Assembly (NCBI RefSeq): GCF_903969135.1
Contig: NZ_LR824569.1
Coordinates: 3,059,001-3,123,000 of the forward strand
From: Chryseobacterium sp. JV274
GTDB lineage: Bacteria; Bacteroidota; Bacteroidia; Flavobacteriales; Weeksellaceae
Direction: 5' to 3'
Length of the DNA: 64,000 nt
This document shows, one piece after another, positions 23,830 to 31,361 of the stretch (the stretch's first letter is position 1; the number at the start of each line of letters is the position of its first letter). The position numbers were made by a program, and so were the translations under genes. The notes under the pieces are model-generated. The model ran no database searches and was not told the origin of the DNA. It worked only from the letters and a program-made list of their open reading frames with translations.

Positions 23830-24900
23830 TTATTTTAAAGTATTTACGTTATTTAAATCTTCAAATGCTTTCACCAATCTTGTAGAGAATGTATCCTCAC
23901 CTTTTCTTACCCAAACTCTTGGATCATAGAATTTCTTGTTAGGTTTTTCTTCTCCTTCAGGGTTTCCGATTTGAGTTCTTAAATAATCAATATTGTTTAC
24001 CATATAATCTCTAACGCCTTCTGTATATGCAAACTGAAGGTCAGTATCGATATTCATTTTGATTACTCCGTAGTCGATAGCTTCTCTGATTTCCTCTAAA
24101 GTAGATCCTGAACCTCCGTGGAATACAAAGTTTACAGGTTTAGCAGCCGTTCCGAATTTCTCCTGAACATATTTCTGAGAATTGTCAAGGATTTTCGGTG
24201 TAAGAACTACATTTCCTGGCTTGTAAACTCCGTGTACGTTACCGAAAGCAGCAGCAATGGTAAAGTTGTCAGAAATAGCTTTTAGTTTTTCATAAGTGTA
24301 AGCTATATCTTCAGGCTGAGTATATAATTTAGAGTTATCAACGTCTGAGTTGTCAACACCATCTTCTTCACCTCCTGTAACCCCGATTTCTACTTCAAGA
24401 GTCATCTGAAGCTTAGCCATTCTTTCGAAATACTGAGCTGAAATCTCAAGGTTTTCTTCTAAAGATTCTTCAGAAAGGTCTAACATGTGAGAAGAGTAAA
24501 GAGATTTTCCTGTCTGCTTGAAGAATTCTTCGTTAGCATCCATCAACCCATCGATCCAAGGAAGTAATTTCTTTGCACAGTGGTCTGTGTGTAGAATTAC
24601 TGTTGCTCCGTAAGCTTCTGCAAGAGTGTGAATATGTTTTGCTCCAGCGATTGCTCCTAAGATTGCAGACTTTTGTCCGTCATTGCTTAATCCTTTCCCT
24701 GCGTTGAATGCAGCTCCACCATTTGAAAACTGAATAATTACAGGAGAGTTCAATTTCGCTGCAGTTTCCATCACAGCATTAATGTTGCTTGATCCAATTA
24801 CGTTTACTGCAGGCAATGCAAATTTGTTTTCTTTAGCATACTGAAAGATATCAGTAACTAACTGACCTGTGGCAACTCCTGCCGGAAAAATTCTGCTCAT
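23830..24900 (-). CDS. fbaA: Class II fructose-bisphosphate aldolase
   Basis: 356 residues, the length of the class IIA type. Zinc ligands and catalytic aspartate appear in ILHTDHCAKKLLPW, and LEVEIGVTGGEEDGVDNS and FVFHGGSGSTLEEI are family motifs for metal and phosphate binding. It interconverts fructose-1,6-bisphosphate with the two triose phosphates in the cytoplasm. Codon usage and length are normal, and a TACCTTTA element near 24953 may be its promoter. Confidence 0.96.
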   Translation of the reverse strand: MSRIFPAGVATGQLVTDIFQYAKENKFALPAVNVIGSSNINAVMETAAKLNSPVIIQFSNGGAAFNAGKGLSNDGQKSAILGAIAGAKHIHTLAEAYGATVILHTDHCAKKLLPWIDGLMDANEEFFKQTGKSLYSSHMLDLSEESLEENLEISAQYFERMAKLQMTLEVEIGVTGGEEDGVDNSDVDNSKLYTQPEDIAYTYEKLKAISDNFTIAAAFGNVHGVYKPGNVVLTPKILDNSQKYVQEKFGTAAKPVNFVFHGGSGSTLEEIREAIDYGVIKMNIDTDLQFAYTEGVRDYMVNNIDYLRTQIGNPEGEEKPNKKFYDPRVWVRKGEDTFSTRLVKAFEDLNNVNTLK

Positions 24901-24970
24901 GTTTTACTTTTTATTATAAATTTATTAGGTGTTTTAATTTCGTGTAAAGGTAATCATTTTTAAGAAATTA

Positions 24971-25837
24971 CTAATTTCTTTTATCTCTTCCCCAAAGTAA
25001 CTTCTGACGGATCGTTTCATAGAAACTTAAACCGTTGGGCTGTACCAGAAGAAGCTGGAATGCGGCCTTTTTGATGATAATTTCCTTATCGGTTTCTATA
25101 TGGATCAGTCGGGAGTCCAGAGAAAGGGAATACTGAGGTACACGGCTTTCCACCCTGAATTTTATTTCTACTTTGTCATTTACCACTAAAGGTCTCACAT
25201 TCAGATTGTGAGGCGCGATTGGAGTAATGACGAAATTTTCGTTGTTTGGAGAAATGATAGGCCCGCCACAGCTCAAAGAGTAAGCGGTAGAACCCGTAGG
25301 AGTAGAGATGATAACACCATCACCCCAGAAGACATTCAAAAATTCATCGTTGATGTAAGAATCTACGGTAATCATTGATGTGGTTTCTTTTCTTGAAACA
25401 GTAACGTCGTTCAAAGCATAAGGGAAAGATCCCTCAAGTTTTGGAGAAACAACTTCAATTACGGAACGGCGACTTGTTTTTACATCTCCTTTTAATATGG
25501 AATCAAGCTCTTTAAAAGCTTCTTCCTTAGTGAAAAAGGCTAAAAATCCAAGTCTTCCGGTATTAACTCCTACAACAGGAATTTCAAGATCTTCAATGAA
25601 GGTTAAAGAATTTACAATCGTTCCGTCTCCACCAAAAGTGAAAAACAGATCAACTTCCTTATCCAGAAGATCCTGCTTACAGTTGAAGGTTTCGAAAATT
25701 TTTGAGAACTGAAGTGCTTCAGCCATTTCATCATACAGAACAGATTTTACATCTCTGGCTTCAAGTTCAGAGATAAACTTGCTTAAATATAAAAAAGTAT
25801 CAAGATCTTTTTTCTGAGAATATATGGCTGCCTTCAT
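24971..25837 (-). CDS. nadK: NAD kinase
   Basis: 288 residues with the GGDGT motif at 69-73, GVNTGRLGFLAF, the NDVTVSRKETTSMI segment and STPTGSTAYSLSCGGPII, all diagnostic for NAD kinase. It phosphorylates NAD to NADP using ATP. The gene starts 1 base after the end of the CBS-domain gene, so the two are co-transcribed and perhaps coupled. Confidence 0.95.
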   Translation of the reverse strand: MKAAIYSQKKDLDTFLYLSKFISELEARDVKSVLYDEMAEALQFSKIFETFNCKQDLLDKEVDLFFTFGGDGTIVNSLTFIEDLEIPVVGVNTGRLGFLAFFTKEEAFKELDSILKGDVKTSRRSVIEVVSPKLEGSFPYALNDVTVSRKETTSMITVDSYINDEFLNVFWGDGVIISTPTGSTAYSLSCGGPIISPNNENFVITPIAPHNLNVRPLVVNDKVEIKFRVESRVPQYSLSLDSRLIHIETDKEIIIKKAAFQLLLVQPNGLSFYETIRQKLLWGRDKRN

Positions 25838-25838
25838 G

Positions 25839-26492
25839 TTATATTTCTATGAATTTTTGTAAAAAACCAAATCGGTCTTTAAACAGATCGGATTTCTCAT
25901 CAGAATAGTATTTTTCAACAATTCTGTAGTCGTACCGGTCAAAAGTTGAGTCTATCGAGGCTAGGTTTTCATTGCTGATCTTTATTGTGATTTGGACCAC
26001 TTCTTCAGACATAAAGCTTATAAACCCTCCATAAAACTTCGAGTTGTTGCTTTCTACGATATTGGTAATTTCCGTCATAGAATATTTTCTGGCAGGAGTT
26101 TCTACCGTAAGAATAGCACCTGTTTCTGAAAATAAAGGATAACGGGAAAGGTCTTGAAAAACATCTTCACAGGTAATATACCCCAGATACTTTTCATTTT
26201 TATTAATCACCGGGATCACATTGCTGGTGAAGGTGTAAAACAGACGGATACTGTCCATAATATTGCTGTCCTCCAGGATAGCGAACCGTTCAATCTGATG
26301 TTCAAGATCCTTCAGAGTCCCGCCATCTTCTTCATACAGAAAGTCCATTGCAAGAGCTCCGTAGAAATGGTGGGATTTTTTGATGAAAATATGGGAATAT
26401 CCAAAATCCTCCAACATATTTCTGGCTGACTCTATGGAGTCAGACAGGCTAAAACATGGAAAGTCTTTTGAGATATAGTCCTTGATAAACAT
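25839..26492 (-). CDS. CBS-domain protein, two tandem CBS motifs
   Basis: 217 residues. The N-terminal half (residues 1-130) holds two CBS motifs (SDSIESARNMLEDFGYSHIFI and ILEDSNIMDSIRLFYTFTSNVIPVIN ending in YLGYITCEDVF), which form a Bateman module that binds adenosine nucleotides. The C-terminal 80 residues (TEITNIVESNNSKFYGGFIS, VQITIKISNENLASI) have the pattern of an ACT-like domain. The tight linkage to nadK suggests a regulatory link to nucleotide levels, but this is inference. Confidence 0.85.
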   Translation of the reverse strand: MFIKDYISKDFPCFSLSDSIESARNMLEDFGYSHIFIKKSHHFYGALAMDFLYEEDGGTLKDLEHQIERFAILEDSNIMDSIRLFYTFTSNVIPVINKNEKYLGYITCEDVFQDLSRYPLFSETGAILTVETPARKYSMTEITNIVESNNSKFYGGFISFMSEEVVQITIKISNENLASIDSTFDRYDYRIVEKYYSDEKSDLFKDRFGFLQKFIEI

Positions 26493-26577
26493 TGTGCTAA
26501 TTTATAAAAAATTAAATGAAACTTTTTCTGAAAACCCGACTTTTTTTAAGCTGAAACAAAAAAAATGCCATCAAAAT

Positions 26578-26607
26578 TTGTTTGTAAGGAAAAAAAAAGT
26601 ACCTTTG
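26578..26607 (+). promoter_or_regulatory. Full promoter (TTG-N19-TACCTTTG) with no gene behind it
   Basis: TTG at 26578-26580, exactly 19 bases, then TACCTTTG at 26600-26607: the best promoter match I found in the window. No downstream plus-strand gene exists before a terminator at 26644. Confidence 0.6.
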
Positions 26608-26612
26608 TCGCC

Positions 26613-26686
26613 TTTCATTTTTACTTTTTATTAGATTTATTTCAAACTGCACTGTCTACTAAGGACATATGCAGTTTTTTTTATTT
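26613..26686 (+). ncRNA. Candidate small RNA of about 75 nt
   Basis: The promoter at 26578-26607 would start transcription near 26613. About 30 bases later a hairpin (AAACTGCA at 26644-26651 with TGCAGTTT at 26670-26677, inner TGTC/GACA) is followed by a run of eight T, an intrinsic terminator. There is no ATG in a plausible position. The transcript's leader is AT-rich; its 3' part is complementary to the end of the convergent methyltransferase transcript, so an antisense effect is possible. No known RNA family is recognised. Confidence 0.35.
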
Positions 26687-27211
26687 TAACGCTTTTGCAA
26701 ACTCCCACATTACAATTCCGGCACATACACTTACATTCAGAGAATGCTTTGTTCCAAGCTGTGGAATTTCTAAAAATACATCAACATTTGGAAGTACTTC
26801 ATCACTGATTCCTTCTACCTCGTTTCCTAAAATCAATGCATATTTTTTCGAGTTGTCAATCGTAAAATCAGTAATCAGCTGGCTGCCGGTAGTCTGCTCA
26901 ATTCCGATGATTTCGTACCCTTTGCTTTTCAGATCAGAAATCGCCGTATTGGTTTCTGCCTTATGAGACCAGTCTACACTTTCTGTTGCTCCCAATGCCG
27001 CTTTATGGATCTCACGGTGGGGTGGTTGTGGTGTAATTCCACAAAGGATTATTTTTTCAATTAAAAAGGCATCTGCCGTTCTGAAAGCAGCACCTACATT
27101 GTGCATACTTCTGATATTATCTAAAATGATGACCAACGGAATTTTTTCAACCTTCTTAAATGTTTCTACATCTATTCTGTTAAGTTCTTCCAGTTTTAGT
27201 TTCTGTACCAA
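26681..27211 (-). CDS. TrmH/SpoU-family RNA 2'-O-methyltransferase
   Basis: 176 residues with the SPOUT knotted-fold motifs: NIRSMHNVGAAFRTADAF (motif 1), LILGNEVEGIS (motif 2) and IPQLGTKHSLNVSVCAGIVMWE (motif 3), which bind S-adenosylmethionine. It methylates ribose in tRNA or 23S rRNA; which position cannot be told, as there is no N-terminal substrate domain like that of RlmB. Six bases separate it from the gene at 27217-27837, so the two are probably co-transcribed. Confidence 0.92.
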   Translation of the reverse strand: MVQKLKLEELNRIDVETFKKVEKIPLVIILDNIRSMHNVGAAFRTADAFLIEKIILCGITPQPPHREIHKAALGATESVDWSHKAETNTAISDLKSKGYEIIGIEQTTGSQLITDFTIDNSKKYALILGNEVEGISDEVLPNVDVFLEIPQLGTKHSLNVSVCAGIVMWEFAKALK

Positions 27212-27216
27212 TTGTA

Positions 27217-27837
27217 TTATTTTGTTGAGATTAATTTTCCGTCTTTATAGACCTCTGTTTTTTCTATGCTTCCGTCTTCACGGTAATGAACCCTGTTGCC
27301 ATTTCTCTTGTCGTTGGCAAGTTCAGTTTCACGCTGTAATTTTCCTGATGGATAAAATACTTTCCATTTTCCGGTTGCAAGGCCGTTGTCATACTGGCCA
27401 ATGTCTTTCACTGATTTTCCGTCTTCATGGAAGGTTTTGCTTTCACCCTGTAATTTATTGAATTTATAATTTGAAATTTCAGTTATTTTGCCGGCTGGAG
27501 AATAAAAAGTAGCCGTAAGACTGTTATCATAAATATTCTTTTCTCCGTTTCTGAAAGCCTCTTTGGAAGTAAGTACTCCGTTCTTATCAAAATAGGACCA
27601 TTCTTTTACTTTAAATCCTTTTTTATACTCTCCTTTAGACTGCATTTTTCCGTTGTCATAATAAAAAATAGCCTCTCCGTCCAGCTTTCCTTTTTCCCAT
27701 TCTACTGTATTTTTTACCTGCCCGTTGTCATAAAATTCTTTACAGGATCCTTCCTGTAACCCGTTTTTATATCCACATGGTTTCTGTGCCATAATCATGG
27801 CAGACGTGGAAAAAAACAATAGAAACATGTACTTCAT
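27217..27837 (-). CDS. Secreted protein with MORN-variant repeats (YwqK-like)
   Basis: 206 residues with a signal peptide (MKYMFLLFFSTSAMIMAQ). The mature part is a series of 20-24-residue repeats of the form YDNGKMQSKGEYKKG and YPSGKLQRE, the MORN variant of the YwqK family (annotated elsewhere as antitoxin, with little support for exported members). The repeats form beta hairpins that stack, and a surface or periplasmic scaffold is likely. It precedes the TrmH gene by 6 bases and is divergent from the next gene. Confidence 0.8.
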   Translation of the reverse strand: MKYMFLLFFSTSAMIMAQKPCGYKNGLQEGSCKEFYDNGQVKNTVEWEKGKLDGEAIFYYDNGKMQSKGEYKKGFKVKEWSYFDKNGVLTSKEAFRNGEKNIYDNSLTATFYSPAGKITEISNYKFNKLQGESKTFHEDGKSVKDIGQYDNGLATGKWKVFYPSGKLQRETELANDKRNGNRVHYREDGSIEKTEVYKDGKLISTK

Positions 27838-27892
27838 AGCTATTTTTATTTCAAAAATAGTAAAATACTTATATTTGACTCAAAAATATACT

Positions 27893-28492
27893 ATGAAAAA
27901 ATTATTCACATTATTCATATTGATGTGGGGATTTATGTATCTGGGAGCACAAAATGCATATTATCCTCAAGCTTTTTTTGATAAAAAACTAGCCAGAGAC
28001 ATGCTGGGATTCGGGAATTCTACGATTGAAGGCGTTGCTTCCACAAAACAAAAAAACAATTGGGGCATCAAACCATTGCTTGGAGAAAAACATTATGCAC
28101 CCAAAGGAACAGTTATCATGCTTTTTCCTGTCACTCCTTATTTTGAGGAATTTTATGACATGAGAAGGAAGTATGAAAACAAAAAAACAACGGTGTACAT
28201 GTCTGAAGAAGCTTTTAAATACAGAGTGGAAGCTTTAACGGATGATCACGGCAGGTTTAAATTCGAAAAACTGAAACCTGGTAAATATTATCTTGAAACG
28301 ATCGTAAATTTTACAGCGACGGCAAGCTATCAGCAGCAGACAGGAACTTCAAATGCTTATAACGGGTATGGAGCTTATCTGTATTCAACCCCCATATACA
28401 GTACGTTTTTCTATGGATACTCGGCTGCCAACAGGGAAAGCAAGTTTGTAGAAATAAAACAGGACGGCGAACTCAAAGAAATCAAGCTTTAA
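27893..28492 (+). CDS. Secreted protein with a prealbumin-like beta-sandwich segment
   Basis: 199 residues. The signal peptide (LFTLFILMWGFMYLGAQ) begins at the ATG at 27893; an upstream in-frame codon at 27797 lies in the divergent gene and is rejected. Near residues 115-140, DDHGRFKFEKLKPGKYYLE is the hallmark of carboxypeptidase-regulatory-like or SdrD-B-like domains. A following Y-, N- and G-rich stretch (YQQQTGTSNAYNGYGAYLYS) may be disordered. No function is known. Its stop codon lies in the loop of a terminator. Confidence 0.7.
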   Translation: MKKLFTLFILMWGFMYLGAQNAYYPQAFFDKKLARDMLGFGNSTIEGVASTKQKNNWGIKPLLGEKHYAPKGTVIMLFPVTPYFEEFYDMRRKYENKKTTVYMSEEAFKYRVEALTDDHGRFKFEKLKPGKYYLETIVNFTATASYQQQTGTSNAYNGYGAYLYSTPIYSTFFYGYSAANRESKFVEIKQDGELKEIKL

Positions 28493-28506
28493 CAGCTTGA
28501 TTTTTT
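28479..28506. terminator. Bidirectional terminator whose loop contains a stop codon
   Basis: AAATCAAGCT (28479-28488) pairs with AGCTTGATTT (28494-28503), and the loop TTAAC carries the TAA of the plus-strand gene. T-run follows. Confidence 0.8.
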
Positions 28507-29383
28507 ATTTTCTGTTCATAATCTGATGTACATTCTTCTCAATATTCTGGGCTAAGGTCTCCATTGGAATATCATTTTCATCATTATTGAAAGGATCTTC
28601 AATTTCTTCTGCAATAAGCTCAAGACTCATTAAAACATAATATACAAAAACAGTAAGAGGAATCATGAAAAGACCAATAGTGATCACATAAGCAATAGGC
28701 AGAGCGAAAACGTACAGAATAATAAATTTCTTGATAAAAGAAGAATATGAATAAGGGATCGGAGTGTTTTTGATTCTCTCACAGCCTCCGCATACATCAA
28801 GAAATCCTGAAAGCTGAGTGTCTAAATACAGCATTTCAATTTCTGAAATTTTACCTTCTTTTTTTAATAAGTTCAATTTATGGGTGAGCAGGATGACAAT
28901 TTCACTTGGGCCATGGTTTTTTAATGAACTTTCTATTTCAGAATAATCTTCATCCAAAGCCAGCCTTGTAGATTCTTTAGAAAGATGTTTGGCTAAAAAG
29001 TGAGGGAAATATTTTAAATATCTTGCAATCTGTTCAGCATCCTGACGGTTGTCACCAAGAATAGTATTGATTTTTATAGCGAAATTTCTGGTATCATTGA
29101 CCAGTTTCCCCCAAAGCTTCCGGCCCTCCCACCATCTGTCATAAGCCGTATTGGTCCTGAAAACCAATAAAAGCGAGAGTACGAAACCTAACAGCGAGTG
29201 AATCATCCCCACATTACTGATTCCTGATTTTGAGGTAAGGTGCAGATATTCCACTTCCAGATACTGAATTCCCCAGGAATACAACCCTATAAGAACCATA
29301 CTTGGAAAAAGAATCTTCAGTGTATCACTTTTGTGTAAACTGAAAAGGATTTTAAGGAAATGTTTGGTATTGTAGACTCTCAT
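28505..29383 (-). CDS. Bestrophin-like channel (UPF0187 family)
   Basis: 292 residues. Two membrane pairs (LKILFPSMVLIGLYSWGI and SLLGFVLSLLLVF, then IILYVFALPIAYVITIGLFMIPL) and the family signature RTNTAYDRWWEGRKLWG are clear. Bacterial homologues form pentameric ion channels. The start at 29383 (MRVYNTKHF) is chosen because the alternative GTG six codons upstream overlaps the -7 promoter element at 29401-29408 and would precede the transcript start. Transcribed alone. Confidence 0.9.
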   Translation of the reverse strand: MRVYNTKHFLKILFSLHKSDTLKILFPSMVLIGLYSWGIQYLEVEYLHLTSKSGISNVGMIHSLLGFVLSLLLVFRTNTAYDRWWEGRKLWGKLVNDTRNFAIKINTILGDNRQDAEQIARYLKYFPHFLAKHLSKESTRLALDEDYSEIESSLKNHGPSEIVILLTHKLNLLKKEGKISEIEMLYLDTQLSGFLDVCGGCERIKNTPIPYSYSSFIKKFIILYVFALPIAYVITIGLFMIPLTVFVYYVLMSLELIAEEIEDPFNNDENDIPMETLAQNIEKNVHQIMNRK

Positions 29384-29400
29384 AAATTCACTTGTTACCA

Positions 29401-29408
29401 CAAATATA
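29401..29408 (-). promoter_or_regulatory. -7 promoter element for the bestrophin-like gene
   Basis: The minus strand reads TATATTTG, a perfect TAnnTTTG match, 17 bases upstream of the ATG at 29383. This rules out the GTG at 29401. Confidence 0.5.
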
Positions 29409-29448
29409 AATTTTTCATCTGAGCTCTGCTAATAAAGTAAAGAAGCCT

Positions 29449-29574
29449 GAAGCTGGAAGAGGGAAGTTATTGAAGCCGAAGAAGAGGTCTAAGTTTCCAT
29501 AAAAAGATTTTATGGAATGAGGTATATATGTTTGTAGACAAATCTTAACTTCCAGCATCTCTCTTCCAGCTTCC
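29449..29574. repeat. Intergenic repeat with GAAGCTGGAAGAG ends, family B
   Basis: GAAGCTGGAAGAGGGAAGTTA at 29449-29469 is matched inversely by a complement ending GGAAGCTGGAAGAG at 29546-29574, forming a long imperfect palindrome with a 75-base centre. A related tract occurs at 47890-47918. The rest of the 29384-29645 gap holds no gene that I can see. Confidence 0.55.
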
Positions 29575-29645
29575 TGCTCTTTTAATCTTAATTTTCTCAG
29601 GTTTCAAAAAAACACTATTTTTATTTCGCATTAAATACAAAATAC

Positions 29646-30524
29646 ATGATCCTCGAAAACGTAGATATTGTAAATGATATCAGTAAAGAAGATTTTCAGA
29701 AGAATTATTTTAAAAAGCAGAAACCTCTTTTAATTAAGAATTTTGCCAGTCGATGGGATGCTTTTGACAAATGGAATCTGGCTTACATCCGTGAAAAAGC
29801 GGGAGATCAGGAAGTGCCGCTGTATGACAATAAACCTGCGGATGCTGCGAAAAGCTCTGATGCTCCGGTAGCCCGGATGAAAATGAAAGAATATATTGAT
29901 ACTATAAAAAGTAAACCTTCAGATCTGCGTATCTTTTTCTATATCATTACAGACAGACTTCCTGAGCTGCTGAAAAACTTTACGTATCCGGATTTGGGGA
30001 TGAAGTTTTTTAAAAGACTTCCAACGTTATTCTTCGGGGGAAGTGATGCTCATGTTTTAATGCATTATGATGTGGATTTGGGTGATTTTATGCATATCCA
30101 TTTTGAAGGAAAGAAAAGAATTCTTTTGTTTGATCAGAAGCAGTCACCATTTTTATATAAAGTTCCTTTATCTGTTCATACCGTTTATGAGCTGGATTAT
30201 GAAAACCCTGATTATGAAAAGTTTCCGGCTTTACAATATGCCAAAGGGTACGAAATTTTTATGGAGCATGGTGATGCACTCTTTATTCCGGGAGCTTTCT
30301 GGCACTTCAACAGATATCTGGAGCCTGGTTTTTCACTTTCTTTGAGAGCGCTTCCCAATAAACCGAATGTCTTTGCCAATATGCTGTATCATGTTTTCAT
30401 TATGAGATATACGGATAAACTCATGAGAAAACTTTTCAAAGCCAAATGGGTGAGCTATAAACAAAAATGGGCTTACAGAAAGAGTTCGGAAGCCCTGGAA
30501 AAACATCTAAAGTCGGGAAAATAG
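29646..30524 (+). CDS. JmjC/cupin-like oxygenase
   Basis: 292 residues. The cupin core is MHYDVDLGDFMHIHFEGKKRILLF, in which H-x-D supplies two iron ligands, and HGDALFIPGAFWHFN near residues 210-225 supplies the third histidine, the layout of Fe(II)/2-oxoglutarate JmjC-like hydroxylases (cupin_8 group). The N-terminal KKQKPLLIKNFASRWDAFDKW also matches. Substrate is unknown; related enzymes hydroxylate proteins, tRNA or small molecules. Soluble, no signal peptide. Stands alone between two repeat regions. Confidence 0.82.
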   Translation: MILENVDIVNDISKEDFQKNYFKKQKPLLIKNFASRWDAFDKWNLAYIREKAGDQEVPLYDNKPADAAKSSDAPVARMKMKEYIDTIKSKPSDLRIFFYIITDRLPELLKNFTYPDLGMKFFKRLPTLFFGGSDAHVLMHYDVDLGDFMHIHFEGKKRILLFDQKQSPFLYKVPLSVHTVYELDYENPDYEKFPALQYAKGYEIFMEHGDALFIPGAFWHFNRYLEPGFSLSLRALPNKPNVFANMLYHVFIMRYTDKLMRKLFKAKWVSYKQKWAYRKSSEALEKHLKSGK

Positions 30525-30540
30525 ACAGTATACCTTAGAT

Positions 30541-30705
30541 TATTTTAACGCAGGGAACGCAAACTTTTATTTGCTGATAAGGGTTCGCAAAGGCGTTTCA
30601 CTCAGCGAAGAAAGCTTTCGGTTGCTAAATGAAATGCCTTCGAACGAAAATAAAAGGAGTCAATATCAATTTTCTTTGCCTCTTAGCGTTAAATTTTGGA
30701 TTAAT
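30541..30705. repeat. Interspersed intergenic repeat, family A, copy 3
   Basis: A non-coding 165-base stretch between convergent genes. It opens TTTTAACGCAGGGAACGCAAAC, has GTTCGCAAAGGCGTTTCACT and ATGAAATGCCTTCGAACG in the middle and ends TTTGCCTCTTAGCGTTAAA. The order of short words is that of copy 2. Confidence 0.6.
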
Positions 30706-30706
30706 T

Positions 30707-31237
30707 TTATTTATTGATAAGACCGAAGATCGTGGCATCTACGAATTTTCCTTTTTCAAAAAAATAATCTTTCAAGGTTCCTTCTTTACTGAAATTTAAT
30801 GAAGACAGTAGCTTTTCAGAAGAAATATTGGAGGGATCAATGAAAGCATCCACCCGGTGAAGTCTCATAGATTCAAATCCGTAAGTCAGAATAGGGAGAA
30901 TAGCCTCTTTCATATAAGATTGCTGCCAGAATTTAGGATTGAGCTCATAACCAATTTCAGCTCTAAAGTGTTCCCTGTACCAATTATGATAGCCGCAGGT
31001 GCCAATGACTTTTCCATTGGATTTCAGCTCCAAAGCCCATCTGAAACCTTTCCCATTTTCGAATTCATTGTTAAAATGCTGAATAATGCGTCGGGAGTCT
31101 TCTTCTGTTTTGAAGGTATCCAGATCATAATATTCCATAACTTCATCCAGAGAAAAATACTCGAACAGGTCTTGGATATCATCGAAAGTAAGCTGACGTA
31201 AAATAAGCCTTTCAGTCTCTAAAACAGGAAATTCCAT
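30707..31237 (-). CDS. GNAT-family N-acetyltransferase
   Basis: 176 residues from MEFPVLETERLILRQL, the RimJ/RimL-like opening. An acetyl-CoA-binding region is seen at IGYELNPKFWQQSYMKEAILPI, and VDAFIDPSNISSEKLLSSLNF is the typical C-terminal part. The target is unknown. A longer frame beginning at 31267 adds 10 residues with no homology-like pattern, so the inner ATG is chosen. It ends at repeat copy 3. Confidence 0.85.
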   Translation of the reverse strand: MEFPVLETERLILRQLTFDDIQDLFEYFSLDEVMEYYDLDTFKTEEDSRRIIQHFNNEFENGKGFRWALELKSNGKVIGTCGYHNWYREHFRAEIGYELNPKFWQQSYMKEAILPILTYGFESMRLHRVDAFIDPSNISSEKLLSSLNFSKEGTLKDYFFEKGKFVDATIFGLINK

Positions 31238-31337
31238 GAATGATGTGATTTGATGGTGAAAATACAATTAATTACTGATAAAGAAAAGTGGGGAAGATTA
31301 ACCTCTAAACAATTCTCTTACCCTGAATTTATTTTTC

Positions 31338-31345
31338 TAAATTTG
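31338..31345 (+). promoter_or_regulatory. -7 promoter element for mutS
   Basis: TAAATTTG matches TAnnTTTG and lies 17 bases before the mutS ATG. Confidence 0.45.
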
Positions 31346-31361
31346 GGGCTCATTTTTTACT

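Noticed and set aside
26565..26966. Plus-strand frame that begins beside the orphan promoter
   Set aside because: It starts upstream of the predicted transcript start, crosses the terminator and is antisense to the TrmH-like gene; the peptide has no protein-like pattern.
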